From NCBI RefSeq assembly GCF_009857835.1, contig NZ_WWCL01000001.1:434001-498000 (forward strand): DNA of 64,000 nt, read 5' to 3'. The position numbers and the translations under genes were made by a program. This document shows, piece after piece, positions 25,417-34,436 of the stretch; the stretch's first letter is position 1; every line of letters begins with the position of its first letter. The stretch is from Duganella fentianensis (GTDB lineage: Bacteria; Pseudomonadota; Gammaproteobacteria; Burkholderiales; Burkholderiaceae_D). Under the pieces are notes generated by a model. That model saw nothing but the letters and a program-made list of their open reading frames with translations. It was not told where the DNA came from and ran no database searches.

Positions 25417-26184
25417 ATGAAACTGCTGACGTTTTTCCGCATCGTGCGGGTGCTGCTGCACGTCCTTAAGGGCATGCTGATCTGCGCCGTGGTGTTTCCG
25501 TGGCTGGGCCATGCGGCGCGCAACGCGCATATCCGCCGCTGGTCCACCCATCTGCTGGGCCTGTTCAATGTGACGGTGCGCCAGTCGGCGACTAGCGCGC
25601 CGGTGCTCGATACGGCGATGGTGGTGGCCAACCACATTTCGTGGCTGGACATCTTCGTGATCCACAGCCTGCACCCCAGCCATTTTGTCGCCAAGGCCGA
25701 GATCCGTTCCTGGCCGCTGGCGGGCTGGCTGGCGCAGAAAGCCGGTACGGTGTTCATTTCGCGCGGTAGCCGGCGCGATCTGCGGCATATCTTCAAAGGG
25801 CTGGTGCACAGCCTGCAGAACGGCGAGCGGGTGGCCTTCTTCCCCGAGGGCACCACGGCGGCGCAAGGCACGCTGCTGCCTTTCCACGCCAATCTGTTCG
25901 AAGCCGCTATTGACGCCCATGTGCCGGTGCAGCCGTTTGCACTGTCGTATCAGGGCGGCGACGGCGGCCACCATCCGTCGGTGGATTTTATCGGCGAGAT
26001 GAGTTTCGCCGAGAGCATCATGCTGATACTGGATGGCCCGCCCGTCGTGGCGACGCTGGATATCCTGACCCCGCTGAGCAGCGCGGGGGCGCACCGGCGC
26101 GAGCTGGCGCAGGCGGCCGAGCAGGCTGTTGCAGCGGCGCTCGGCGTGCAGGTGCTGAGCGCGCCGGCCGCGACGGCCGACTAG
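25417..26184 (+). CDS. Lysophospholipid (1-acylglycerol-3-phosphate) acyltransferase, PlsC family
   Basis: This 255-residue inner-membrane acyltransferase has an N-terminal hydrophobic segment (about 8-32), the catalytic HX4D motif as NHISWLD (His73, Asp78), and FPEGTT at 142-147 for glycerol-phosphate binding. The family moves an acyl chain to the sn-2 position of lysophosphatidate. The ATG at 25417, with GAGTGGGTGG before it, is preferred to a GTG nine bases upstream. It starts 13 bases after pyrC' ends. A second, distinct PlsC lies at 36740-37480. Confidence 0.88.
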   Translation: MKLLTFFRIVRVLLHVLKGMLICAVVFPWLGHAARNAHIRRWSTHLLGLFNVTVRQSATSAPVLDTAMVVANHISWLDIFVIHSLHPSHFVAKAEIRSWPLAGWLAQKAGTVFISRGSRRDLRHIFKGLVHSLQNGERVAFFPEGTTAAQGTLLPFHANLFEAAIDAHVPVQPFALSYQGGDGGHHPSVDFIGEMSFAESIMLILDGPPVVATLDILTPLSSAGAHRRELAQAAEQAVAAALGVQVLSAPAATAD

Positions 26185-26191
26185 CGCGGAC

Positions 26192-26210
26192 GCGCGGCGA
26201 GCCGCCGCGC
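26192..26210. other. GC-rich stem-loop between converging acyltransferase and apaH genes
   Basis: GCGCGGCG (26192-26199) and CGCCGCGC (26203-26210) are perfect complements around an AGC loop. There is no U-tract on either side, so this is at best a factor-dependent or weak terminator for the two converging genes. Confidence 0.4.
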
Positions 26211-26241
26211 TGGGACCGGCCTGTCACGCCGTGCCGGCCGT

Positions 26242-27099
26242 TCAGCTGGCCGCCTGTTTGCCGCTGTGCTGCTGGAATTCCGGGCACTGGGCCTGCAGCA
26301 GGCTGCGGTCCTGCAGGCAGACGGCCGAGAGCTGGCCACCCCAGACGCAGCCGCTATCGAGGCCTATCACTTCCGGCCGCATGATCAGCCCCAGGGCCGA
26401 CCAGTGGCCGAACACCACGGTCTGGCCGGCGCTGCGCCGCTGTGGCACCTCGAACCACGGCATCAGGCCGGAGGCCGGATCGGCCGTGCCGCTATCCTTG
26501 ATCTTGAAATCCATCACGCCGTCGGCCGTGCAGAAGCGCAGCCGTGTCATGGCGTTGATGATGCAGCGCAGCCGGTCGGCGCCCTGCAGGCTGTCATGCC
26601 AGCGGTCGGGCTGGTTGCCATACATATCGGCCAGAAAATTGCCCAGGCCTTCGCTGCGCAGCATCTGCTCCACTTCGGCCGACAGGGCCAGCGCCTGTGC
26701 GCCATCCCACTGGGGCAGCAGCCCCGCATGCACCAGCAGATGGCCGTCCGCCTCCAGTGCCAGCGGACGCTGGCGCAGCCAGCCTATCAGTTCGTCGCGG
26801 TCAGGCGCGGCCAGTATCTCGTCCAGCGTGTCGGAGGCATGGGCGGGGCGGATGCCGTAGGCCACTGCCAGCAGATGCAGATCATGGTTGCCCAGCACAC
26901 TGTCGATGCGGCCGTTGCTTTCTTGCGCCAGCTGGCGCACATAGCGCAGGGTGGCGAGGGAGTCCGGGCCGCGGTTGATCAGGTCGCCGGCGAACAGGAT
27001 GCGCAGCTCGGGCGTGCCGGCATGGGCCTGTATGCGCGCCACCATGTCGCGGGCCTGCTGGTGGCAGCCCTGTAAATCACCGATTACGTAGGTTTTCAT
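26242..27099 (-). CDS. apaH: Symmetrical diadenosine tetraphosphatase
   Basis: ApaH hydrolyses Ap4A to two ADP and can also remove Np4 caps from RNA 5' ends. The metallophosphoesterase motifs are GDLQG (7-11), [16 protein letters not shown] and HAG in the usual order. The protein is 285 residues from ATG 27099 ([11 protein letters not shown]), close to the family length; the frame extends ten codons upstream without merit. It stands between two + strand operons and is divergent from rfbB with 141 bases between the two starts. Confidence 0.94.
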   Translation of the reverse strand: MKTYVIGDLQGCHQQARDMVARIQAHAGTPELRILFAGDLINRGPDSLATLRYVRQLAQESNGRIDSVLGNHDLHLLAVAYGIRPAHASDTLDEILAAPDRDELIGWLRQRPLALEADGHLLVHAGLLPQWDGAQALALSAEVEQMLRSEGLGNFLADMYGNQPDRWHDSLQGADRLRCIINAMTRLRFCTADGVMDFKIKDSGTADPASGLMPWFEVPQRRSAGQTVVFGHWSALGLIMRPEVIGLDSGCVWGGQLSAVCLQDRSLLQAQCPEFQQHSGKQAAS

Positions 27100-27240
27100 G
27101 GGGATACTCTTGAGTTGGTGGCAGGGCAAACTGGTTTAATCTGTTATTCGGGTGCAGAGTTTCGATATTTGCCCGTTATGGTGTGGCTTTCACATAGAAT
27201 AATGCCTACTCCTCTTTTGACTCTTGCTGCGGGATACTAA

Positions 27241-28308
27241 ATGATTTTTGTGACTGGTGGGGCGGGTTTCATAGGCTCGAACTTCGTGCTGGACTGGCTG
27301 GCCCAGTCTGATGAGCCGGTGATTAACTACGACAAGCTGACCTATGCCGGCAATCTGAATAATCTGGCATCGCTCAAAAATGACAGCCGGCATATCTTCG
27401 TGCGTGGCGATATCTGCGATCAGGCGCAAGTGCTGGCGCTGTTCCGCCAGCATCAGCCGCGCGCTATCGTGCACTTTGCGGCCGAGAGCCATGTGGACCG
27501 TTCCATTCTCGGTCCCGGCGAATTCATCCAGACCAATATCAACGGCACGTTCAGCCTGCTGGAAGCGGCGCGCGCCTACTGGTCGGAACTGGCGGAAGCC
27601 GAGAAAGCGGCGTTCCGCTTCCTGCACGTTTCCACCGACGAGGTGTACGGCACGCTGGGGCCGGACGATGCACCGTTCAGCGAAACCACGGCGTTTGCAC
27701 CGAACAGCCCGTACTCGGCGTCGAAAGCGGCCTCCGACCATCTGGTGCGGTCCTATCACCACACCTATGGCCTGCCGACGCTGACCACCAATTGCTCGAA
27801 TAACTACGGTCCATATCACTTCCCCGAGAAGCTGATCCCGCTGATTATCGCCAATGCGCAGGCCGGCAAGCCGCTGCCTATCTATGGCGACGGCCAGCAG
27901 ATCCGCGACTGGCTGTATGTGAGCGACCACTGCGCGGCCATCCGCCGCGTGCTGGAAGCGGGCCGTCTGGGCGAGACTTACAACGTGGGCGGCTGGAACG
28001 AAATGGCCAACCTCGACGTGGTGCATACCCTGTGCGACATGCTGGACCAGCAGAAGCCCAAAGCCGATGGCAGCAGCTATCGCGCCCAGATCACCTATGT
28101 CAAGGACCGTCCCGGCCACGACCGCCGCTACGCCATCGATGCGCGCAAGCTGGAGCGCGAACTGGGCTGGAAACCGGCCGAGACCTTCCAGACCGGCATC
28201 GCCAAGACCGTGCAATGGTATCTGACGCATCAGGACTGGGTGACGGATGTGCAGTCTGGCAGTTATGCCAAATGGGTAGAAACCAATTACTTTAATCGCG
28301 AAGGCTAG
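27241..28308 (+). CDS. rfbB: dTDP-glucose 4,6-dehydratase
   Basis: RfbB makes dTDP-4-keto-6-deoxyglucose, the second step of dTDP-L-rhamnose synthesis. The NAD-binding GGAGFIGSN loop is at 6-14, STDEVYG carries catalytic Thr/Asp/Glu, and the YxxxK pair is Tyr158/Lys162 in YSASK. It is 355 residues. It is the first gene of rfbB-rfbA-rfbC-rfbD; the 141-base gap before it should hold the operon promoter, though no convincing -35/-10 pair stands out. The ribosome-binding site (GCGGGATACTAA) is weak. Confidence 0.96.
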   Translation: MIFVTGGAGFIGSNFVLDWLAQSDEPVINYDKLTYAGNLNNLASLKNDSRHIFVRGDICDQAQVLALFRQHQPRAIVHFAAESHVDRSILGPGEFIQTNINGTFSLLEAARAYWSELAEAEKAAFRFLHVSTDEVYGTLGPDDAPFSETTAFAPNSPYSASKAASDHLVRSYHHTYGLPTLTTNCSNNYGPYHFPEKLIPLIIANAQAGKPLPIYGDGQQIRDWLYVSDHCAAIRRVLEAGRLGETYNVGGWNEMANLDVVHTLCDMLDQQKPKADGSSYRAQITYVKDRPGHDRRYAIDARKLERELGWKPAETFQTGIAKTVQWYLTHQDWVTDVQSGSYAKWVETNYFNREG

Positions 28309-28310
28309 CC

Positions 28311-29213
28311 ATGAGTACGACCACTCCTCGCCGCAAAGGCATTATTCTCGCCGGTGGTTCGGGCACCCGTCTGTATCCGATCACCATGAGCGTGTCCAAG
28401 CAGTTGCTGCCGATTTACGATAAGCCCATGATCTACCACCCGCTGACGGTGCTGATGCTGGCCGGGATTACGGAAATTCTGCTGATTTCCACGCCGCAGG
28501 ATACGCCCCGTTTCCGCGATCTGCTCGGTGACGGCAGCCAGTGGGGCTTGCAGCTCAGCTATGCGGTCCAGCCTTCGCCCGATGGTCTGGCCCAGGCTTT
28601 CATTATCGGCCGCGAATTCGTCGGCGATGCACCGTCCGCGCTCATCCTTGGCGACAATATCTACTACGGCAATGACCTCGATGCGCTGCTGCGCCACGCC
28701 ACCGAGCAGACCGATGGCGCCACCGTGTTTGCCTACCACGTACAGGACCCCGAACGTTATGGCGTGGTGGAGTTCGATGCCGACCATCAGGCCGTGTCCA
28801 TCGAAGAAAAGCCGCTCAAGCCCAAGTCCAACTATGCCGTGACGGGGCTGTATTTCTACGACAATCAGGTATGCGATATCGCTGCCGGCATCAAGCCGTC
28901 GGCGCGGGGCGAACTGGAAATTACCGACGTCAACCGCGTGTATCTGGAAAAACAGCAGCTCAATGTGGAAGTGATGGGGCGCGGCATGGCCTGGCTGGAT
29001 ACCGGCACCCATGAATCGCTGCTGGACGCTTCGCAGTTTATTGCTACCATCGAAAAGCGTCAGGGCCTGAAAGTGGCGTGCCCGGAAGAGATCGCGTATC
29101 GCAAGGGCTATATCGACGCAGCCCAGTTGCGCAAGCTGGCCGAGCCGCTGAAAAAGAATAACTATGGCCAGTATCTGCTGCAGATTCTTGAAGATAAGGT
29201 TGTACCGCGATGA
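28311..29213 (+). CDS. rfbA: Glucose-1-phosphate thymidylyltransferase
   Basis: RfbA joins dTTP and glucose-1-phosphate to make dTDP-glucose, the first step of rhamnose synthesis, and is usually feedback-inhibited by dTDP-rhamnose. The nucleotide-binding [11 protein letters not shown] is at 15-25, and LGDNIYYG carries the metal-binding Asp. The 300-residue length is typical. It starts two bases after rfbB and overlaps rfbC by four bases. Confidence 0.96.
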   Translation: MSTTTPRRKGIILAGGSGTRLYPITMSVSKQLLPIYDKPMIYHPLTVLMLAGITEILLISTPQDTPRFRDLLGDGSQWGLQLSYAVQPSPDGLAQAFIIGREFVGDAPSALILGDNIYYGNDLDALLRHATEQTDGATVFAYHVQDPERYGVVEFDADHQAVSIEEKPLKPKSNYAVTGLYFYDNQVCDIAAGIKPSARGELEITDVNRVYLEKQQLNVEVMGRGMAWLDTGTHESLLDASQFIATIEKRQGLKVACPEEIAYRKGYIDAAQLRKLAEPLKKNNYGQYLLQILEDKVVPR

Positions 29214-29758
29214 AAGTGATTACTACGCCGCTGGAAGGCGTACTGCTGCTGGAGCCCAAGGTGTTTGGCGACGAGCGCGGGTTTTTCTTCGAAAGCTATA
29301 ACGGCCGCCGCTTTGCCGAGCTGACGGGCGTGGAGGCCGCCTTTGTGCAGGATAACCACTCGCGTTCGCTCAAGGGCGTGCTGCGTGGTATGCACTACCA
29401 GATCCGTCAGGCCCAGGGAAAACTGGTGCGTGCTAGTTCGGGCAGCGTGTTCGATGTGGTGGTGGATTTGCGCAAGAGTTCCAGCACCTTTGGCCAGTGG
29501 TTCGGTACCGAGCTATCGGCCGAGAACAAGCTGCAGATGTGGATCCCGCCCGGCTTTGCCCATGGTTTCATGGTCACCAGCGATGCGGCCGAATTCCTCT
29601 ACAAGACGACCGATTACTGGGCGCCCGAACACGAACGTTCTATCCTGTGGAACGACCCGGCCATAGGCATACAGTGGCCTGAGCTAGGCATGGCGCCGCT
29701 GCTGTCCGGTAAAGATCAGGCTGCAGCGTTGCTGGCCGATGCCGAGGTGTTCGCATGA
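29210..29758 (+). CDS. rfbC: dTDP-4-dehydrorhamnose 3,5-epimerase
   Basis: RfbC inverts C3 and C5 of the 4-keto-6-deoxy sugar. The 182-residue cupin-fold protein has the catalytic His62 in LRGMHYQ, the [12 protein letters not shown] segment, and the tyrosine-containing [15 protein letters not shown] region. It overlaps rfbA and rfbD by four bases each (ATGA), so all three are translationally coupled. Confidence 0.96.
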   Translation: MKVITTPLEGVLLLEPKVFGDERGFFFESYNGRRFAELTGVEAAFVQDNHSRSLKGVLRGMHYQIRQAQGKLVRASSGSVFDVVVDLRKSSSTFGQWFGTELSAENKLQMWIPPGFAHGFMVTSDAAEFLYKTTDYWAPEHERSILWNDPAIGIQWPELGMAPLLSGKDQAAALLADAEVFA

Positions 29759-30612
29759 AAATCCTGCTGACGGGCAGCACGGGGCAGGTAGGCTACGAGC
29801 TGGCCCGCAGTCTGCAAGGTGTGGGTGTAGTGGTGGCCGTGGACCGTCAGCAGATGGATCTGGCTGATCTGGATCAGGTACGCCGCGTGATCCGCACCGT
29901 GCAGCCGAATATGATCGTCAATCCGGCTGCCTACACGGCCGTGGATAAGGCCGAGAGCGAGCCGGAACTGGCGTTCCGGGTGAATGCCGAAGCACCGGCC
30001 CTGATGGCCGAGGAAGCCCGTACCCTGGGGGCATCTCTGGTGCACTACTCGACGGACTATGTGTTCGATGGCACTCAGGCCGGCGCAAGGGTGGAAGATG
30101 ACGCCACGGGGCCCCTGAACGTGTATGGCGCCAGCAAGCTGGCCGGTGAACAGGCCATCGCTGCGGCGGGGATACCGCACCTGATCTTCCGTACCAGCTG
30201 GGTGTATGGAATGCGCGGCAAGAATTTTCTGCTGACCATGTTGCGGCTGGCGCGCGAGCGCGACGAGCTGCGCGTGGTGGCCGACCAGCACGGCGCCCCC
30301 ACCTGGAGCCGCACCATCGCCGATGTGACGGCGCAAGTGCTGGCGCAAGCTCATGCCGGCGGGCGCGAATGGTGGGTACAGAACCGCGGGGTCTATCATC
30401 TGACGGCGCAAGGCCAGACCACATGGTATGACTTCACCCGCGCCATTCTGGCCGAAGCGGGCATAGACTGCCGCGTGGTGCCGATTAGCAGTGCCGAGTA
30501 TCCGGTGCCGGCCCGGCGCCCCGAATTCTCGGTGCTCTCCAGCGAACGGCTGATGAGCCGTTTCTGCCATTTGCCAGAATGGCAACAGGCGCTGCAGCTA
30601 TGCATGCGCTAG
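29755..30612 (+). CDS. rfbD: dTDP-4-dehydrorhamnose reductase
   Basis: RfbD completes dTDP-L-rhamnose with NAD(P)H. The 285-residue SDR protein shows GSTGQVGYEL at 6-15, NPAAYTAVDKAE, STDYVFDG and the YxxxK pair in VYGASKLAGE. It is the last gene of the rfbBACD operon; a strong stem-loop lies about 84 bases downstream. The rhamnose would feed O-antigen or exopolysaccharide, but no rhamnosyltransferase is in the window. Confidence 0.95.
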   Translation: MKILLTGSTGQVGYELARSLQGVGVVVAVDRQQMDLADLDQVRRVIRTVQPNMIVNPAAYTAVDKAESEPELAFRVNAEAPALMAEEARTLGASLVHYSTDYVFDGTQAGARVEDDATGPLNVYGASKLAGEQAIAAAGIPHLIFRTSWVYGMRGKNFLLTMLRLARERDELRVVADQHGAPTWSRTIADVTAQVLAQAHAGGREWWVQNRGVYHLTAQGQTTWYDFTRAILAEAGIDCRVVPISSAEYPVPARRPEFSVLSSERLMSRFCHLPEWQQALQLCMR

Positions 30613-30695
30613 TCTGCTCACGGTTCCCCTCCAGTTGTATCCTTTGGTAAGCAAGCCTGCCTGATCGGCGGCGGGCTGCTATGATGCCGGCGCCC

Positions 30696-30728
30696 TGCAA
30701 CGGACGCCGGCAGGCCGGTGCCGTTGCA
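30696..30728 (+). other. Strong stem-loop downstream of rfbD
   Basis: TGCAACGG (30696-30703) pairs with CCGTTGCA (30721-30728). After one bulged A, CGCCGG pairs with CCGGTG (one G-U) around a CAGG loop, giving 14 bp. No U-tract follows. It lies 83 bases after the rfbD stop in the 265-base gap before the next gene. It could be a mRNA 3'-end stabiliser, a factor-dependent terminator or a cis element; the rest of the gap shows nothing clear apart from a -10-like TACAAT at 30799-30804 without a good -35. Confidence 0.5.
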
Positions 30729-30877
30729 AAAGCGCGGCGGCAGGTCTGGTTTAGGACAGACTTGCTGCGTAAATGCCGGTCCGGACGGCTGAATCCGGTA
30801 CAATCGCGTGTCAGTCTGCAGGCAGCGGGAGGCGCACAAGGCCTGCCGGATGTCGCCAGTCTTTTTACTATAAAAAT

Positions 30878-31972
30878 ATGTTTTCCTTCCTCCTGAGCTT
30901 TGTTGCTTCGGCACTGCTAACCCTGCTGGTGATCAAAGAAGCGCGCTTGCATGGCCCGGCGCTGGATGCGGATTTCTTGGGAGTGCAAAAAGTCCATGTG
31001 CACCATGTGGCACGCATAGGCGGCTTGTCGATCTTTCTCTCGGTCGCCCTGAGTTCCGTGATTTCCCTGTGGCGGGTGCCGGCCATGACTTACTGGCTGC
31101 TGGCGCTGCTGGGCTGTTCCTTCTTCGCCTTTGTGGGCGGCATCGTGGAAGACTACACGGGCCGGGTAAGTGCCGGCCGGCGGCTGGTGCTGACCATGAT
31201 CGCGGCGGCCATGGGCTATTTCCTGCTCGATGCGCGGGTCGACCGGCTGGACTGGCTGTTTTCCTCGTGGATGCTGCCGTATATGTGGCTGACCCTGCCG
31301 CTGACCGTGCTGGCCGTGGCCGGCATCGCCAATGCCGTCAACATCATCGACGGCTTCAACGGGCTGGCCAGCGTGGTGGTGATCTGCATGCTGCTTTCGC
31401 TCGGCTATGTGGCACTGCAGGTCAACGATATGTTCGTGCTGATTGCGGCCCTGATGGTGGCCGGTGCCACGGCGGGCTTCCTGATCTGGAACTACCCGGT
31501 GGGCATGATCTTTCTCGGCGACGGTGGTGCCTATTTCATCGGTTTCATGCTGGGCGAACTGGCCCTGCTGCTGGTGATGCGCAATCCGCAAGTGTCGACC
31601 TGGTATGCGGCCCTGCTGCTGATCTATCCGACTTTCGAAACCCTGTTCTCGGTCTACCGCCGCATGTTTGTGCGCGGTAAGTCGCCCGCCATGCCGGACG
31701 GTATCCACCTGCACAGCCTGATTTTCCGCCGCATCGTCCAGTGGGCCGTGGGGCGCAAGGAAGCCCGTGCCCTGATCCGGCGTAATTCCATGACTTCGCC
31801 CTACCTGTGGCTGTTCTCGTTGATGGCAGTAATACCGGCCACCATATTCTGGCGCCATACGTGGATCTTGATGCTTTCCTGTATATTGTTTATTGTCAGT
31901 TATGTATGGATTTACGTCCGCATCGTGCGCTTCAAGGCGCCGCGCTGGATGATCCGGCATAAAAAAACCTGA
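30878..31972 (+). CDS. Undecaprenyl-phosphate sugar-1-phosphate transferase (WecA/WbpL-type, MraY superfamily)
   Basis: This 364-residue polytopic membrane protein has about ten predicted helices. It shows the MraY/WecA-family elements: IVEDYTGRVSAGRRL (about 91-105), the catalytic NAVNIIDGFNGLAS (about 151-164), FLGDGGAYFIGF (about 212-223) and a cytosolic HLHSLIFRR loop with the His pair. The ED in place of DD is as in WbpL-like members. It should start O-antigen or other glycan synthesis by loading a HexNAc-1-phosphate on undecaprenyl phosphate. The ATG at 30878 has no clear ribosome-binding site (TACTATAAAAAT precedes it). Confidence 0.87.
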   Translation: MFSFLLSFVASALLTLLVIKEARLHGPALDADFLGVQKVHVHHVARIGGLSIFLSVALSSVISLWRVPAMTYWLLALLGCSFFAFVGGIVEDYTGRVSAGRRLVLTMIAAAMGYFLLDARVDRLDWLFSSWMLPYMWLTLPLTVLAVAGIANAVNIIDGFNGLASVVVICMLLSLGYVALQVNDMFVLIAALMVAGATAGFLIWNYPVGMIFLGDGGAYFIGFMLGELALLLVMRNPQVSTWYAALLLIYPTFETLFSVYRRMFVRGKSPAMPDGIHLHSLIFRRIVQWAVGRKEARALIRRNSMTSPYLWLFSLMAVIPATIFWRHTWILMLSCILFIVSYVWIYVRIVRFKAPRWMIRHKKT

Positions 31973-32018
31973 GCGGCTGACTCTGCCCCTTTCAACTTTT
32001 AAATCTGATCGATACATC

Positions 32019-33401
32019 ATGGTTCCTATTTCCCCGTCTATTTTCAAAGCTTATGACATCCGCGGCATCATCGATAAAACCCTGGATGCTGGCGTCGCGC
32101 ACAAGATAGGCCAGGCCTTTGGCCAGGCCGCGCTGGCCAAGGGCGAACGCACGGTGGTGATCGGCCGCGATGGCCGCCTGTCCGGCCCTGCGCTGGCCGC
32201 CGCACTGGCACAGGGCCTGCAGGCCGCTGGCGTGAACGTGATCGATCTGGGCGTGGTGGCCACGCCCATGGTGTACTTCGGTACCAATGTGCTGGGCGCT
32301 GCTTCCGGCATCATGGTTACGGGTAGCCACAATCCACCGGACTACAATGGTTTCAAGATGGTGCTGGCTGGTGAAGCTATCCACGGTACCGCCATTACCG
32401 CCCTGTACGATGCCATCGTGGCGCATGACGGCAGCAGTGCCGCCACGCCGGGCAGCTACAGCACCCACGATATCCGCGCCCAGTACCTCGAGCGCATCAT
32501 TGGTGACGTCAAGCTGGCGCGCCCGATCAAGATCGCCGTCGATTGCGGCAATGGCGTGGCCGGTGCGTTTGCGCCGGACCTGTTCCGCGGCATGGGCTGC
32601 GAAGTGATCGAGATGTTCTGCGAAGTCGATGGCAACTTCCCTAACCACCACCCTGATCCGGCCCATCCGGAAAACCTGCAGGACCTGATCCGCATGCTGC
32701 AGGACACCGATGCGGAACTCGGTATCGCCTTCGATGGCGATGGCGACCGTCTGGGCGTAGTGACCAAGGATGGCCAGATCATCTTCCCTGACCGCCAGAT
32801 GATGCTGTTCGCGGCCGACGTGCTGACCCGCCATCCGGGCGAGCAGATACTGTACGACGTCAAATGCACGCGCCATCTGGCACCGTGGATCAGCAAGCAC
32901 GGTGGCGTGCCGCTGATGTACAAGACCGGCCACTCGCTGGTGAAAGCCAAGCTGCGTGAAACGGGCGCTCCGCTGGGCGGCGAAATGAGCGGCCACATCT
33001 TCTTCAAGGACCGCTGGTACGGTTTCGACGATGGCCTGTATTCGGGCGCACGTCTGCTGGAAATCCTCACCCGTGTAGCCGATCCCTCGGCCCTGCTGAA
33101 TTCGCTGCCGCAGTCGGACAGCACGCCGGAACTGCATCTGCACCTGAACGAGGGCGAAAACGTCAAACTGATGGATCAGCTGCGCAGCAATGCCGAATTC
33201 CCCGGCAACCAGCAGATCATTACCATCGACGGCCTGCGCGTGGAGTACGAAGACGGCTTCGGTCTGGCCCGTTCGTCCAACACCACGCCGGTGATCGTGA
33301 TGCGCTTTGAAGCGGAAACCCCGGCTGCGCTGGCACGCATACAGGGCCAGTTCAAGCGCGTGATTCTGGCGGCCAAGCCGGACGCCGAGCTGCCGTTCTG
33401 A
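32019..33401 (+). CDS. Phosphomannomutase/phosphoglucomutase (AlgC/ManB type)
   Basis: This mutase interconverts hexose-6-phosphate and hexose-1-phosphate, supplying mannose-1-P and glucose-1-P for nucleotide sugars (the substrate of rfbA among them). The phosphoserine is Ser103 in TGSHNPPDYNG, the Mg-binding loop is DGDGDR at about 239-244, and GEMSGHIFF carries the sugar-binding Glu/Ser. It is 460 residues. waaC follows four bases later, so it forms an envelope-sugar operon with waaC and waaA. Confidence 0.93.
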   Translation: MVPISPSIFKAYDIRGIIDKTLDAGVAHKIGQAFGQAALAKGERTVVIGRDGRLSGPALAAALAQGLQAAGVNVIDLGVVATPMVYFGTNVLGAASGIMVTGSHNPPDYNGFKMVLAGEAIHGTAITALYDAIVAHDGSSAATPGSYSTHDIRAQYLERIIGDVKLARPIKIAVDCGNGVAGAFAPDLFRGMGCEVIEMFCEVDGNFPNHHPDPAHPENLQDLIRMLQDTDAELGIAFDGDGDRLGVVTKDGQIIFPDRQMMLFAADVLTRHPGEQILYDVKCTRHLAPWISKHGGVPLMYKTGHSLVKAKLRETGAPLGGEMSGHIFFKDRWYGFDDGLYSGARLLEILTRVADPSALLNSLPQSDSTPELHLHLNEGENVKLMDQLRSNAEFPGNQQIITIDGLRVEYEDGFGLARSSNTTPVIVMRFEAETPAALARIQGQFKRVILAAKPDAELPF

Positions 33402-33405
33402 CGCC

Positions 33406-34419
33406 ATGACGCTAGCTACCACCGGCAGCAAGCCGTTAAACATTCTGCTGGTGCGCGTCTCCTCGCTGGGAGACGTGCTGCATAACCTGCCGATGGTGGC
33501 CGACATCGCGCGCCACTACCCCGACGCGAATATCGACTGGGTGGTGGAAGAGGGCTTCGTCAGTCTGGTGCGGCTGAACGCGCGGGTGCGCAACATCATC
33601 CCGTTTGCACTGCGGCGCTGGCGCAAGAGTCTGGGCAAACCGGAAACCCGCGCCGAAATGAAAGCCTTCTGGCGCACCCTGCGCCAGCAGCAGTACGACT
33701 ATGTATTCGATACCCAGGGCCTGCTGAAGACGGGCGTGATCATGGGCGCGGCACGCATCGTGCCCGGCGGCCGCAAAGTGGGGCTGGCCAACGGTAGCGA
33801 AGGTTCGGGCTACGAAGGCATTTCGCGTATCTTCCATAACATCAGCGTGCCGACCGATCCGCGCACCCATGCCGTAGCACGGGGCCGTATCGTGGCTGGT
33901 GCTGCACTGGGCTATGCGGTCGATACGCCGGCCGATTTCGGTCTGCCTGAAGTGTCGCCGAATGAGCCGCGTCCCGACTGGATGCCGGACCAGCCGTACG
34001 CCGTGTACTTCCATGGCACGGCGCGCGACGCCAAGAAATGGGCGCCGGAAAACTGGATCGCACTGGGGCGCGAACTGGCGCCTATGCCTATTCTGCTGCC
34101 ATGGGGCTCACCGAAAGAACTGGCGGAGGCACAGGTGCTGGCCGCCGGCCTGCCGAATGCGCGCGTGCTGCCCAAACTGTCCATGGCCGATGCCATGCTG
34201 CTGGCGCGCCACGCTGGGCTGGTGATCGGCGTCGATACGGGCCTGACCCATATTGCAGCGGCCTTCGTGCGGCCGACGGTGGAAATCTATGCCGACTCGC
34301 CACGCTGGAAGACGGAAGGCAACTGGTCGCCGCGCATCCTTAATCTGGGTGATCAGGGCACGCCGCCCTCGGTGGCCGAAGTACTGGCCGCAGCCCGCAG
34401 CCTGCTGGCGCAAGGCTAA
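33406..34419 (+). CDS. waaC: Lipopolysaccharide heptosyltransferase I
   Basis: WaaC adds the first L-glycero-D-manno-heptose to Kdo2-lipid A at the cytosolic face of the inner membrane. The 337-residue GT9 protein begins with ILLVRVSSLGDVLHNLP, has the acceptor-side DTQGLLKTG, and the C-terminal nucleotide-sugar site containing GVDTGLTHIAAA. gmhB, which supplies the heptose donor, and waaA, which makes its acceptor, are both close by. Confidence 0.94.
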   Translation: MTLATTGSKPLNILLVRVSSLGDVLHNLPMVADIARHYPDANIDWVVEEGFVSLVRLNARVRNIIPFALRRWRKSLGKPETRAEMKAFWRTLRQQQYDYVFDTQGLLKTGVIMGAARIVPGGRKVGLANGSEGSGYEGISRIFHNISVPTDPRTHAVARGRIVAGAALGYAVDTPADFGLPEVSPNEPRPDWMPDQPYAVYFHGTARDAKKWAPENWIALGRELAPMPILLPWGSPKELAEAQVLAAGLPNARVLPKLSMADAMLLARHAGLVIGVDTGLTHIAAAFVRPTVEIYADSPRWKTEGNWSPRILNLGDQGTPPSVAEVLAAARSLLAQG

Positions 34420-34436
34420 GGACTGCTGGCACGACT

